Assembly (NCBI RefSeq): GCF_051132615.1
Contig: NZ_CP152375.1
Location: forward strand, 682,001-746,000
Reading direction: 5' to 3'
Length of the DNA: 64,000 bases
Source: G051132615 sp051132615
GTDB lineage: Bacteria > Pseudomonadota > Gammaproteobacteria > Burkholderiales > Neisseriaceae
How positions within the stretch are numbered: position 1 is the stretch's first letter; each line of letters starts with the position of its first letter. The notes beneath the pieces were generated by a model, which was not told the DNA's origin, did no database searches, and was given only the letters and a program-made list of their open reading frames with translations. The position numbers were made by a program, and so were the translations under genes. This document shows, piece by piece, positions 16,525 to 25,675 of the stretch.

Positions 16525-17946
16525 ATGGTCACAAACCCTGTACCAGTATCTGATGAATACTTAGATCTTGCAGAACAAATTTTTGCTCGTTCATCAGGCT
16601 CGTCTATTAGTGAATACAATCAGGTCAACTGTTTATTTGACAGCGAAGAAAATTTTCCTGCATGGCAAGAAACATTAGAAAATGCAACCGAATCGATCTT
16701 TATTGAAATGTATATTTTTTCGAATGATTCATTCGGCACTCAAATTCGGGATTTACTCATACAAAAAGCACTTAATGGTGTTCATGTTATTTTAATTTAT
16801 GACTGGATTGGCTCACTAAAACAACATTATATTGGTTTTTTTAAACCATTAAGAGCTGCAGGTGCAACTGTTCGCGCTTATAATAAACTCTCTATTTCCA
16901 GTGGTTTTGATTTATTGTCTCGAGATCACCGAAAGCTGATTATCGTAGACAGAAAAGTCGCTTTTGTCAGTGGTTTATGTATTTCGTCTCAATGGAATGG
17001 TAACCCCAAAAAAAATATCCCTCCTTGGCGAGACACTGGGGTCATTATGAGTGGCCCCATCATTTCACAGGCTCTTGCCGCGTTTGAAGGAACGCTAATA
17101 CGAGAAAACCTATCTTTGCCTGAAAGATTCAAACATTATAACGACTCTCATCTTAATGGCCATGTTGCAGCACGGTTAGTTGCAACTGAACCGTCTAGTG
17201 CCAATATGATGCGTTTGGATTTACTCATTATTAGCCTTGCCAGAGAAACACTATGGCTAACAGATGCTTATTTTATGGCCACGGGTATTTACCTTAACTT
17301 AATTAAAAATACGGCTTTAGATGGTGTAGATGTGCGCTTATTGGTTCCAAAAACATCAGATATTCCTTGGATTGGCGCTGTATCTCGAACCCAATATCGT
17401 ACGTTATTAAAAGCGGGGGTACGTATTTTTGAATGGAATGGTCCAATGATCCATGCAAAATCATGCGTTGCAGATGGCAGATGGGCAAGAATAGGCTCCA
17501 CAAATCTCAATATTTCCAGTTGGTTTGCCAATAGGGAAATTGATATTACGATTGAAGATACTAAAATTGCAGAACAACTTCAAACAAAATTCTTAGAAGA
17601 TTTAGAAAACGCGACCGAAATTATTCTGAATACACAAGAACAAGCACAATTAAAGCAAGCTCGCCCTAGGCAACATAACCCAGCAAGAGCCAAAGCCAGT
17701 GCCGCAGCCCGACAAGCTGTTCGTCTAGGTGGTTTTTTACGCGGTGATAGCCGTACAATTGGCAAAAGAGAAAACATGGCTTTAATGGGTTTAGGTTCTT
17801 TTGCTGTTGTATTGGCTATCTTATTCTTTTTTATGCCAAAGTTAATTGCTTTTCCTTTAGCATTACTGTTTATGGTCAGTGGACTAGCCTTCGTCTTTAA
17901 TGCCATTTACCAAATCAAAAAAGACATAAAAAGAAATAAAAATTAA
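16525..17946 (+). CDS. phospholipase D-type (cardiolipin synthase-like) protein with C-terminal membrane hairpin
   Basis: Contains two HKD motifs: HRKLIIVD near residue 135 and HAKSCVAD near 310, each followed by a Gly-Ser or Ser-Gly pair, the catalytic pair of PLD-superfamily phosphatidyltransferases. 473 residues. Most bacterial cardiolipin synthases have two membrane helices at the N-terminus; here the N-terminus is soluble and two hydrophobic segments lie at residues about 415-465, before a basic tail (KKDIKRNKN). A basic, Ala-rich stretch precedes them. This resembles ClsB-like enzymes with an added anchor. Cardiolipin synthesis at the inner membrane is the likely role; other phosphatidyl transfers are possible. 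Confidence 0.8.
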   Translation: MVTNPVPVSDEYLDLAEQIFARSSGSSISEYNQVNCLFDSEENFPAWQETLENATESIFIEMYIFSNDSFGTQIRDLLIQKALNGVHVILIYDWIGSLKQHYIGFFKPLRAAGATVRAYNKLSISSGFDLLSRDHRKLIIVDRKVAFVSGLCISSQWNGNPKKNIPPWRDTGVIMSGPIISQALAAFEGTLIRENLSLPERFKHYNDSHLNGHVAARLVATEPSSANMMRLDLLIISLARETLWLTDAYFMATGIYLNLIKNTALDGVDVRLLVPKTSDIPWIGAVSRTQYRTLLKAGVRIFEWNGPMIHAKSCVADGRWARIGSTNLNISSWFANREIDITIEDTKIAEQLQTKFLEDLENATEIILNTQEQAQLKQARPRQHNPARAKASAAARQAVRLGGFLRGDSRTIGKRENMALMGLGSFAVVLAILFFFMPKLIAFPLALLFMVSGLAFVFNAIYQIKKDIKRNKN

Positions 17947-19197
17947 TCATTTACCTTGCACCAGCATTTTCATATCATTGCCTGTAGGTGTTTGATGAAT
18001 GACTAAACCAAACTCATGTACCACAGCATAAATATGGTCAAAAATATCTGCCTGAATATCTTCATATTGTAACCAAACCACTGTATTGGTAAAAGCATAA
18101 ATTTCTATCGGTAAACCACTGTTTGTTGGTGCCAATTGGCGCACCATTAAAGTCATCTCTTGATGAATACTTGGGTGAGAGCGCAAATAGGCAATCAAAT
18201 AAGCTCTAAAGGTACCAATATTTGTCATTCTCCTACCATTTAAAGGGGAAGACAAATCAAATTCAAATGACTGGTTATATTGATTGATTTCTTCTGTTTT
18301 GTTTTCTACATAAGGGCGAATTAAATTAGCCTTTTGTAATGCATCATATTCGTCTTCTGTTAAAAAATGAATGCTGTTTGTATCAATATTGAAACTTCTT
18401 TTGATTCTCCTCCCGCCAGACTCAACCATCCCACGCCAATTTTTAAATGAATCCCCAATTAAAGCAGAAGTGGGAATCATAGAAATGGTTTTGTCCCAAT
18501 TTTGTACTTTAACAGTCGTTAAACCAATATCAATAACCTCACCATCAGCATCATATTTTGGCATTTCCAACCAGTCACCAACATTAAGCATATTATTAAC
18601 AGACAGTTGAATACCAGCAACCAATCCCATAATGGGTTCTTTAAACACCAACATCAAAACAGCCGTCATTGCCCCCAGACCACTTAACAATACAAGAGGA
18701 GAGCGTCCAATTAAAATAGAAATGATCAAGATACAAGCCAAAATAGCTAAAATGAGCTTAATACTCTGAAAGATTCCCCGTAAAGGTAAATTGTTGGCTA
18801 AAATATTGTCCTTAGCAATAATTAAGATTGCATCTAATAATGAAAATATACTCAACAAACCGTATACTATCGTCCAAATTTGTGCACATAAATGTAAAAC
18901 ATCATAACTATTAGAGCCTGCTGTTAACCATAAAGTTACTTGAAAATAAACAATTAACCCTTGTAATGTAAAAGCAAGCCGATTAAAAAAGTGATTATTC
19001 AATAAAACTTGGGACCATACACCATGTGTTTTCTGATGAAAAATTTGAATACGGGTCAATACAAATTTATGTAAAAACAGATGCACCAGCACAGCAACAA
19101 AAAGAATAATAAATAACACAACAAAATTACTCAGCATTTGAGCAGTGCTGATTTGTAGCCCTTGTTCCTTTAACCATTCTAATATATAAAAACGCAT
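17947..19197 (-). CDS. ybdG: YbdG-type mechanosensitive channel protein
   Basis: Member of the MscS superfamily, miniconductance YbdG subfamily: 416 residues, matching the E. coli protein in length. Five membrane segments occupy residues about 20-185, with the pore-lining helix around 165-190 (GLGAMTAVLMLVFKEPIMGLVAG). The beta domain carries NVGDWLEMPKYDADGEV, DIGLTTVKVQNWDKTISMIPT and RGMVESGGRRIKRS, all typical of this branch. It releases solutes or modulates osmotic response at the inner membrane. The gene converges on the phospholipase-D gene without a gap, so transcription from both sides runs together. Confidence 0.9.
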   Translation of the reverse strand: MRFYILEWLKEQGLQISTAQMLSNFVVLFIILFVAVLVHLFLHKFVLTRIQIFHQKTHGVWSQVLLNNHFFNRLAFTLQGLIVYFQVTLWLTAGSNSYDVLHLCAQIWTIVYGLLSIFSLLDAILIIAKDNILANNLPLRGIFQSIKLILAILACILIISILIGRSPLVLLSGLGAMTAVLMLVFKEPIMGLVAGIQLSVNNMLNVGDWLEMPKYDADGEVIDIGLTTVKVQNWDKTISMIPTSALIGDSFKNWRGMVESGGRRIKRSFNIDTNSIHFLTEDEYDALQKANLIRPYVENKTEEINQYNQSFEFDLSSPLNGRRMTNIGTFRAYLIAYLRSHPSIHQEMTLMVRQLAPTNSGLPIEIYAFTNTVVWLQYEDIQADIFDHIYAVVHEFGLVIHQTPTGNDMKMLVQGK

Positions 19198-19399
19198 AAA
19201 AACCTCAAGATAAAACCACTTAGATGATGAACGATTTGTATTAATTATTTTTTAGGAAAAATTAATACTTTGTCGATTGATGTAATTTTAATTACAATAT
19301 TGTCTTTTGATCGTATAAATAATACCACAAAAAAACCATCTTCTTTTCATTTATACAAACAGTTATTGCACAAACAACATTCTCCTTGCTCAAATAGCG

Positions 19400-19405
19400 T
19401 ATAAT
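19400..19405 (+). promoter_or_regulatory. -10 element candidate for pyrE
   Basis: Perfect TATAAT, 92 nt upstream of the pyrE start. No convincing -35 at 16-18 nt distance, so this is tentative. The surrounding 299 nt between the channel gene and pyrE hold nothing else that I can support. Confidence 0.3.
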
Positions 19406-19496
19406 TCTTCTGTATATAGGGAATTTTCGTTCTCATTACATATTAAATATTATATTGTTTTTATTTAAATAAATATTGGCAAATAAAGGGATATTT

Positions 19497-20144
19497 GTGT
19501 CAGATTTTCGTCAGGATTTTTTATTATTTGCGCATCAAAAAGAAGCGCTTAAATTTGGTTCGTTTACGACAAAAGCCGGTCGACAATCGCCTTATTTCTT
19601 TAATGCAGGCTTATTTAATGATGGTAATAGCCTAACAACATTAGCCAACTTTTATGCACAAGCGATCATTGAAAGCAAAATTGAATTTGATATGTTGTTT
19701 GGACCAGCGTATAAAGGCATTACCCTTGCCGCGGCAACATGTATGGCTTTGGCTCAAAAAGGAGTCAATGTTCCTTTTGCGTTTAACCGAAAAGAAGCAA
19801 AAGATCATGGAGAAGGTGGAGTCTTAATAGGTGCACCACTGCATGGTAAGGTTTTAATTATTGATGATGTGATCAGTGCAGGGACATCTGTTCGAGAATC
19901 CATCGATATTTTAAATCAAAACAAAGCACAGCCAGCAGGTGTTGTCATTGCCCTTGATCGAATGGAAAAAGGTAAAGATTGTGATTTATCTGCTATCCAA
20001 CAAGTTGAGCAAACGTTTAATATTCCTGTCGTTTCTATTGCTAATTTAAATGATTTAATTCATTTAATGCAGCAAGATAATAATTTTAGCGATTATTTTG
20101 AAAAAATGGTTGATTATCGATCTGAGTATGGGGTACAACAGTAA
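19497..20144 (+). CDS. pyrE: orotate phosphoribosyltransferase
   Basis: Transfers ribose 5-phosphate from PRPP to orotate, the fifth step of de novo pyrimidine synthesis. The GTG at 19497 behind AAAGGG gives a normal N-terminus (SDFRQDFLLFAHQ) and 215 residues; in-frame codons further upstream lack a ribosome-binding site. Seen: FGSFTTKAGRQSPYFFNAG, GPAYKGITLAA, FNRKEAKDHGEGG, and the PRPP-binding loop VLIIDDVISAGTSVRE near residue 125. The DUF4124 gene begins on the last base of the stop codon, so the two are translationally coupled. Confidence 0.95.
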   Translation: MSDFRQDFLLFAHQKEALKFGSFTTKAGRQSPYFFNAGLFNDGNSLTTLANFYAQAIIESKIEFDMLFGPAYKGITLAAATCMALAQKGVNVPFAFNRKEAKDHGEGGVLIGAPLHGKVLIIDDVISAGTSVRESIDILNQNKAQPAGVVIALDRMEKGKDCDLSAIQQVEQTFNIPVVSIANLNDLIHLMQQDNNFSDYFEKMVDYRSEYGVQQ

Positions 20145-20728
20145 TGCGGGTTATTTATGTTTTAGCACTCAGTTTATTATGCACACCAGCATACGCTAAA
20201 CTATATAAATGGGTCGACCAAAATGGTAAAACCCAATATAGTGACCGTCCTCCTGTAGAATCAAATGGCAGTGCTGTAAGCACAATGAGTGAGCAAACCA
20301 GGATTATTAAAAAAGGGGAAACCCAAGAAGAGAAAAACCTTCGTTTAGAAAAGGAAGCACAAACGAAAAAAGAAATGGCTTTTCGTAACTCTCAAATCAG
20401 AAAAGATAATTTATTGCTGGAAACGTACAGCAATGTTCAGGAAATAGAATCTCGTCGCAATAAAGCATTGGAATTAATTGAACCTGGTTTACAATCTTAT
20501 CAAAAAAGAAGAGCGGATTTACAAACAGAATTAAACTCGTTACAAGAACAAGCAAAGCAAGAAGGCAATGGTTCTAATGAGTTAAAAAATCAAACAAGCC
20601 TGATACACAGACAAATAGCAGAAACAGATAAACGTATTCAAGAGCGCCAAGCAGAAATCACCAAAATCAAAGCTAAATATGGCAACGATATTAAACGTTT
20701 TACTGAGCTTAAAGCACAACAACCGTAA
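20144..20728 (+). CDS. exported DUF4124 protein with coiled coil
   Basis: 194 residues with a cleavable-type signal peptide ending TPAYA, then the short DUF4124 module LYKWVDQNGKTQYSDRPP at residues about 19-36. The rest is charged and predicted to be helical, with a long coiled-coil stretch (QKRRADLQTEL through KYGNDIKRF). Function unknown; such proteins are periplasmic. Its ATG shares one base with the pyrE stop (TAATG), a coupling that appears more like convenience than function. A strong terminator follows. Confidence 0.8.
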   Translation: MRVIYVLALSLLCTPAYAKLYKWVDQNGKTQYSDRPPVESNGSAVSTMSEQTRIIKKGETQEEKNLRLEKEAQTKKEMAFRNSQIRKDNLLLETYSNVQEIESRRNKALELIEPGLQSYQKRRADLQTELNSLQEQAKQEGNGSNELKNQTSLIHRQIAETDKRIQERQAEITKIKAKYGNDIKRFTELKAQQP

Positions 20729-20741
20729 CAATAAATAATAA

Positions 20742-20773
20742 AGCAAAATATCCCGTTAATGGGATATTTTGCT
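20742..20773. terminator. bidirectional terminator between DUF4124 gene and pgeF
   Basis: Perfect 13-nt arms 20742-20754 / 20761-20773 (AGCAAAATATCCC), loop GTTAAT, T-rich on both sides; its right arm reaches into the pgeF stop codon. Confidence 0.85.
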
Positions 20774-21563
20774 ATTGTTCTAACCAAATAATACTTGCCA
20801 TTCTACCCGTTTGCCCATCTCGTCGATAAGAGAAAAACTGATCTCTATCCAATACAGTACAAAACTCTCCTCCACTAATTTGTTCCACACCTAACCGATT
20901 CAAACGTAATCTGGCCAATTGATAAATATCGGCTAAGAATTTACCAGAGCCAATATCATGAAATGCTTGCATGGCTTCCTTTTGCTGGCTGATAAACATA
21001 TCTCTAACTTCTGAGCCCACCTCAAACGCATCAACGCTAATTGCAGGTCCTAAAAAAACCTTGATTTTTTTAGGACCAACAGCCATATTCTTAATGGTGT
21101 TTTCTAAAATACCATTAACCAAGCCCCTCCAGCCAGCATGAGCTGCAGCCACAACTGTCCCTTGTTCATCAGTCAACAATACGGGCAAACAATCAGCGCT
21201 CATCACTGCACAGGCAACCTGAGCAGAACGATCAATACTGGCATCGGCCTCACAGTTTTGCCCTAAAGCATCTTGCGCCTGAACCACAATGGTTGAATGT
21301 GTTTGCTGTAAATAACAAACTGGGTGAGGGATATATTTTTGTACCAAAGAGCGGTTATATGCAACATGCTCGGGTTGATCACCTACATGATCACCTAAAT
21401 TTAAACTGGCATAAACACCTTCACTCATACCACCTTGACGAGTTGTAATCAGTGTTTTAACCTGCGCGGGAGCAGACCAATTGGCAAAGAGAACAGGTTC
21501 TTTTTGAGCAGCAATGCATTCAGAAGATGTAAATAAATGATTCATTGAGTTAGTCTGGAACAT
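20772..21563 (-). CDS. pgeF: PgeF/YfiH multicopper-oxidase-fold peptidoglycan editing factor
   Basis: Laccase-domain protein (DUF152); in E. coli it prevents wrong amino acids from remaining in the peptidoglycan precursor (an editing role for UDP-MurNAc-L-Ser). The ATG at 21563 lies behind a very good GGAGG and gives 263 residues; it overlaps the end of rluD by 14 nt, so the two are coupled. Conserved metal-site motifs: LITTRQGGMSEGVYASLNLGDHVGD, CYLQQTHST (His), VMSADCLPVLLTD (Cys), VAAAHAGWRGLVNGI (His), and FLGPAISVDAFEVG. The C-terminal SYRRDGQTGRMASIIWL is standard. Confidence 0.93.
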   Translation of the reverse strand: MFQTNSMNHLFTSSECIAAQKEPVLFANWSAPAQVKTLITTRQGGMSEGVYASLNLGDHVGDQPEHVAYNRSLVQKYIPHPVCYLQQTHSTIVVQAQDALGQNCEADASIDRSAQVACAVMSADCLPVLLTDEQGTVVAAAHAGWRGLVNGILENTIKNMAVGPKKIKVFLGPAISVDAFEVGSEVRDMFISQQKEAMQAFHDIGSGKFLADIYQLARLRLNRLGVEQISGGEFCTVLDRDQFFSYRRDGQTGRMASIIWLEQ

Positions 21564-22662
21564 ATCGCACCTCCACGTCATAGTCATCATCATCCCAATC
21601 TTCGTCATCTTCAAGAAGTTGATTTTCCATACTACTGGTCAATTGGCTTTCTTTGCCAGACTCCAAACGCAGCACTGATAATAAATAATGCATATCTTCA
21701 GGAAGTGCTGCCTTAAAATGGACAAGCTCACCACTTTCTGGATGGATGAAACTGAGTTTAAAGGCATGCAATGCTTGGCGCCCAAGCATTTTAATGGCTT
21801 CTTTGACACTATCAGAAGCAGGGTGTCTTAAATTACCATAAATAGGATCCCCTACCAAAGGGTGTTTTGCTTCTCTCATATGTACCCGAATCTGATGGGT
21901 TCTACCTGTTTCCAAAACACATTCAATATAAGAGTATTGCTCATAACGCTCCAACACTTTGACATGCGTAATGGCCTCTTTACCGCCAAACTTTACAACG
22001 GCCATTTTCAAACGATTATGAGGATCTCGACCAATATTGGCATCAATTTTACCATCAAAAGGCACAATCCCATTTGCAATGGCGCGATAAATTCGTTTGA
22101 CAGAGCGCTCTTGTAGCTGCTTAACCAAATGGTTTTGTGCTTTCAATGTTCTGGCAACCACCATCAAACCAGAAGTATCTTTATCCAAACGATGCACAAT
22201 CCCTGCCCTTGGCACCTGTTTTAAATCAGGATAGTGGTATAACAATCCATTTAAAACTGTACCTTGCCAGTTACCTGCAGCGGGATGCACAACCTGCCCT
22301 GCTTGTTTATTTAGCACAATGACACTGTGATCTTCATACACAACATCTAAATCAATTGGTTCTGGTGTAAATGCTAAATTTTCTTGACTTTCTTGTGCTT
22401 CAACAACAATTTCTTCATGACCAATTAATTTTGTTTTGGCTGCACAATGCTGATTGTTCACCCAAACAAAACCTTCTTTTAACCATGAAGTTAATCTGGA
22501 ACGAGAATAATCAGGCATTAATTTTGCCAAAATAGCATCTAAACGCATACCCGCTAACTCAATAGGCACAATAAATTTATACTTTTGTGTATGAAAATCT
22601 GCCGTAAAGTCAAAATCATCGTTATAATTGTCAGAATTTTGCGAAAGTTTATTATTATCCAT
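21550..22662 (-). CDS. rluD: 23S rRNA pseudouridine synthase RluD family
   Basis: Isomerises uridines of the 23S rRNA helix 69 stem-loop (1911, 1915, 1917 in E. coli). ATG at 22662, 370 residues. An acidic tail of about 35 residues (SDNYNDDFDFTADF) comes first, then the S4-like RNA-binding domain (MRLDAILAKLMPDYSRSRLTSWLK), then the catalytic domain with GIVHRLDKDTSGLMVVART near residue 150 (catalytic Asp in RLDKDT) and ETGRTHQIRVHM. A second acidic tail ends the protein (DDEDWDDDDYD). Its start codon overlaps that of divergent bamD by two bases, so the ribosome-binding sites and promoters of each lie inside the other gene. Confidence 0.92.
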   Translation of the reverse strand: MDNNKLSQNSDNYNDDFDFTADFHTQKYKFIVPIELAGMRLDAILAKLMPDYSRSRLTSWLKEGFVWVNNQHCAAKTKLIGHEEIVVEAQESQENLAFTPEPIDLDVVYEDHSVIVLNKQAGQVVHPAAGNWQGTVLNGLLYHYPDLKQVPRAGIVHRLDKDTSGLMVVARTLKAQNHLVKQLQERSVKRIYRAIANGIVPFDGKIDANIGRDPHNRLKMAVVKFGGKEAITHVKVLERYEQYSYIECVLETGRTHQIRVHMREAKHPLVGDPIYGNLRHPASDSVKEAIKMLGRQALHAFKLSFIHPESGELVHFKAALPEDMHYLLSVLRLESGKESQLTSSMENQLLEDDEDWDDDDYDVEVRYVPD

Positions 22663-23464
22663 GAAAAAAATACTTCTATTAATAAGTTTAATTACTTTAA
22701 TCAATGCTTGCAGTAGCACAGGCACTGTCGATAAAGATGCTCAAATCACCCGGGACTGGACAGTTGAAAAACTTTATACAGAAGCGAAAGAGGAGCTCAA
22801 TAAAGGTAATTATACCCGAGCTGTCAAATTATACGATATTTTAGAATCTCGCTTTCCATTTGGCCGATATGCACAACAAGCTTCTTTAGACACAGCTTAT
22901 GCTCATTATCGTGACAGTGAACCTAAACAAGCTTTAGAAGAGTTGGATCGGTTTATGAAACTTCATCCTGTCCATCCCAATATGGATTATGCACTTTATT
23001 TAAAAGGTTTAGTGCTATTTAATGCGGATCAGTCTTTTCTAGCCAAATTATCAGCTCAAGACTGGAGTGAGCGCGATCCACAAGCCAATAAAGATGCCTT
23101 TTTTGTGTTCCAAGAATTGGTTACACGTTTTCCTAATAGTGTTTATGCACCAGATGCTTTAGACAGACTCAACAAATTACTTGATGCCTTAGGTGGTCAT
23201 GAAATGCATGTTGCCCGCTATTATATGAAACGAGGCGCCTACTTAGCAGCCGTTAATCGTGCTCAAACAGTGATTACTGAGTATAACAATACCAAATATG
23301 TTGAAGAAGCCTTAGCAATCATGAGTACAGCTTATGATAAGCTAGGCATCACTGATTTAAGAGATGATTCGTTTCGTGTCTTACAAAGAAACTATCCACA
23401 AAGCAGCTATTTAAAAACACCATGGAAAGTACAAGAAATGCCTTGGTATCAGTACTGGAAATAA
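22661..23464 (+). CDS. bamD: outer membrane assembly lipoprotein BamD
   Basis: Essential lipoprotein of the BAM complex that inserts beta-barrel proteins. 267 residues starting at ATG 22661, with a type II signal sequence ending LINAC (lipobox; Cys17). Five TPR-like units follow: KLYTEAKEELNKGNYTRAVKLYDILESRFPFGRYAQQ, then HYRDSEPKQALEELDRFMKLHP and so on to about residue 245. Good agreement with Neisseria/Escherichia BamD (ComL) in length. An in-frame ATG further upstream (22628) would place sequence before the lipobox and is rejected. Confidence 0.95.
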   Translation: MKKILLLISLITLINACSSTGTVDKDAQITRDWTVEKLYTEAKEELNKGNYTRAVKLYDILESRFPFGRYAQQASLDTAYAHYRDSEPKQALEELDRFMKLHPVHPNMDYALYLKGLVLFNADQSFLAKLSAQDWSERDPQANKDAFFVFQELVTRFPNSVYAPDALDRLNKLLDALGGHEMHVARYYMKRGAYLAAVNRAQTVITEYNNTKYVEEALAIMSTAYDKLGITDLRDDSFRVLQRNYPQSSYLKTPWKVQEMPWYQYWK

Positions 23465-23475
23465 TCACCACTTAT

Positions 23476-23513
23476 CATAAAACAGGGGGGGCAATTGCCC
23501 CCCCTGTTTTATG
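23476..23513. terminator. perfect 38-nt palindrome after bamD
   Basis: Positions 23476-23513 form a perfect palindrome with seven G then seven C at its core and a minimal AATT tip, flanked by A and T runs. A strong intrinsic terminator for bamD. Confidence 0.85.
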
Positions 23514-23616
23514 ACACAAATCGACTCTATAGTTATAACCAAATACTATAATTGTACAATAGAAGCTATTATAAAATGGCAAGATAATACTTAATCATCT
23601 TCACAAAGGATCATTC

Positions 23617-24111
23617 ATGAATCGTCTTATTCATCTTTTTTTCATTACTATAGGCTTAACCAGTTTCACAGTAGGTAGTGCTATTGGACAAACACATCAC
23701 ACCGATCATCAACAAGTCTCTCAATTATCTCAAGCTGAAGCACAAAAGAACTTAGAATTGGTCGTAAATTTTTACAATGAATTTTTTAATCAGCATAACA
23801 TTCAAGCAGCTTATAAATATTTAGATAAAAGTTATATTCAACATAATCCTTATGTACCAGATGGTATTTTGCCTTTTACTGATTATTTTGCTGGCTATTT
23901 TAAAGACAATCCCAAATCGTCTGCGCGTATTGTTCGTACGGCCGTTAACGGTGATTTAGTCTTCTTACATGTACACTCACAAAAAACACCTCAAGATAAA
24001 GGGGTTGCAGGCGTGGATATTTTCCGTGTACAAAATGGCAAAATTGTTGAACACTGGGATGTTAATCAAGATGTACCCGCACAAGCGGCAAATAAAAATA
24101 CGATGTTTTAA
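23617..24111 (+). CDS. exported SnoaL/NTF2-like protein
   Basis: 164 residues with a signal peptide (basic start, hydrophobic to about VGSAIG). The mature protein is a SnoaL-type alpha+beta barrel: VVNFYNEFFNQHNIQAAYKYLDKSYIQHNPYVPDG (helix-rich entry with conserved HNP), then HVHSQKTPQDKGVAGVDIFRVQNGKIVEHWDV, where GKIVEHWDV is the family hallmark. SnoaL relatives catalyse polyketide ring closure or act as uncharacterised periplasmic binders; no substrate can be read. AAAGG at 23605 precedes the ATG. Monocistronic; a close relative of exported proteins common in gut and soil proteobacteria. Confidence 0.8.
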   Translation: MNRLIHLFFITIGLTSFTVGSAIGQTHHTDHQQVSQLSQAEAQKNLELVVNFYNEFFNQHNIQAAYKYLDKSYIQHNPYVPDGILPFTDYFAGYFKDNPKSSARIVRTAVNGDLVFLHVHSQKTPQDKGVAGVDIFRVQNGKIVEHWDVNQDVPAQAANKNTMF

Positions 24112-24150
24112 TCATTATCTTCAACATAAATCTGATTTTTAGGAAAACAA

Positions 24151-25674
24151 ATGGCTTCTCCTCTTATTATCGCCAAAAGCAGCACCCTTACAGATATTAT
24201 ACTGATCCCTGCTCTAGCTAATCGACATGGCTTAATCACTGGGGCAACAGGAACAGGAAAAACCGTTACCTTACAGAAAATGGCACAAAGTTTTTCTGCT
24301 ATTGGTGTACCTGTATTTTTAGCTGATGTAAAAGGAGATTTATCAGGTATTGGTGCTCAAGGCACGATGAATCCTAAACTTGAAGCCCGATTAAAGGCCA
24401 TTGGCATTGATAACTGGCAAGCTCAAAGTTGCCCTGTTGAATTATGGGATATTTTTGCAGAACAAGGTCACCCCATACGGGCAACTATCTCTGATATGGG
24501 ACCCTTATTACTTGGTCGTTTGCTGGATTTAAATGAAGTGCAATCAGGTGTTTTACAACTGGTTTTCAAAATAGCAGATGATGGTAATTTATTGTTATTG
24601 GATCTAAAAGATTTACGTGCTATGGTGCAATATATTGGTGAGAATAGCAAACAATTCCAAACACAATATGGCAATATCGCCAGCGCCTCGATTGGTGCAA
24701 TTCAACGTGGTTTACTGACTTTAGAAGATCAAGGTGCCAACCAATTTTTTGGTGAACCCATGTTGGATATTCACGACCTGATGAAGACCAATAACCAAGG
24801 ACAAGGTATTGTTAATATTTTAGCAGCTTCAAAATTGTATAATACCCCTAAACTGTATTCTACTTTTTTATTATGGCTATTATCAGAGCTATTTGAACAA
24901 CTACCCGAGGTAGGCGATTTACCACAACCCAAAATGGTGTTTTTCTTTGATGAAGCACATTTACTGTTTAAAGATGCGCCTAACGCACTACTGGATAAAA
25001 TAGAGCATGTGGTTCGTTTAATTCGTTCAAAAGGTGTTGGCATTTATTTTGCCAGCCAAAACCCTATGGACATTCCTGACAACGTTTTAGGACAATTAGG
25101 CAACCGTGTACAACATGCATTACGTGCCTTCACACCTAAAGATCAAAAAGCAGTAAAGGCTGCGGCACAAACCATGAGGGCTAATCCTGAATTTGATTCA
25201 GAAGAAGCCATTACCTCACTAAGCACTGGTGAAGCACTGATTTCTTTTTTAGATGAAAAAGGCAGCCCTTCTATTGTCCAAAAAGGCAGCATTATTGCAC
25301 CTGAATCACGTATGGGACCATTAACAGCAGAAGAGCAAAATAATTTAATCAACCACTCCTTACTCTATGGTAAATATGAAGAAAGTATAGACAGACACTC
25401 TGCTTTTGAACAATTGACTCAAAATCAGACTCAAACACAAAATACTCAATCTGCCAATACGCAACAACCTCAAGCTACCCAAACAGAAGAAAATGGTTTT
25501 TTAGATGGACTCAAGTCTATTTTATTTGGTTCAACCGGCCCTCGTGGCGGCAAACGAGATGGTTTAGTTCAAACAGCAACAAAAACAATGACTAGACAAT
25601 TGAGCAATCAAATAGGCAAAGAAATTATGAGGGGTATTTTAGGTGGTATTACTGGGGGAAGGAAAAAGAAGTAA
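24151..25674 (+). CDS. yjgR: YjgR/DUF853 HerA-like ATPase
   Basis: P-loop ATPase of the DUF853 family (HerA/FtsK clade). 507 residues. RHGLITGATGTGKTVTLQ is the Walker A near residue 35; FFFDEAHLLFKDAPNALL is the Walker B with DEAH-like acidic residues; VRLIRSKGVGIYFASQNPMDIPDNVLGQLGNRVQHALRAFTPKD carries the sensor and the arginine-finger region. Low-complexity Q/T-rich stretch (QNQTQTQNTQ) and a Gly-rich basic C-terminus follow. Function unknown in E. coli YjgR; a DNA-related motor role is likely from the clade. Cytoplasmic, no signal. Confidence 0.9.
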   Translation: MASPLIIAKSSTLTDIILIPALANRHGLITGATGTGKTVTLQKMAQSFSAIGVPVFLADVKGDLSGIGAQGTMNPKLEARLKAIGIDNWQAQSCPVELWDIFAEQGHPIRATISDMGPLLLGRLLDLNEVQSGVLQLVFKIADDGNLLLLDLKDLRAMVQYIGENSKQFQTQYGNIASASIGAIQRGLLTLEDQGANQFFGEPMLDIHDLMKTNNQGQGIVNILAASKLYNTPKLYSTFLLWLLSELFEQLPEVGDLPQPKMVFFFDEAHLLFKDAPNALLDKIEHVVRLIRSKGVGIYFASQNPMDIPDNVLGQLGNRVQHALRAFTPKDQKAVKAAAQTMRANPEFDSEEAITSLSTGEALISFLDEKGSPSIVQKGSIIAPESRMGPLTAEEQNNLINHSLLYGKYEESIDRHSAFEQLTQNQTQTQNTQSANTQQPQATQTEENGFLDGLKSILFGSTGPRGGKRDGLVQTATKTMTRQLSNQIGKEIMRGILGGITGGRKKK

Positions 25675-25675
25675 C

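Noticed and set aside
23485..23498. G7 and C7 runs that might be phase-variable
   Set aside because: They are the two arms of a palindromic terminator behind the bamD stop codon and not in or before a start.
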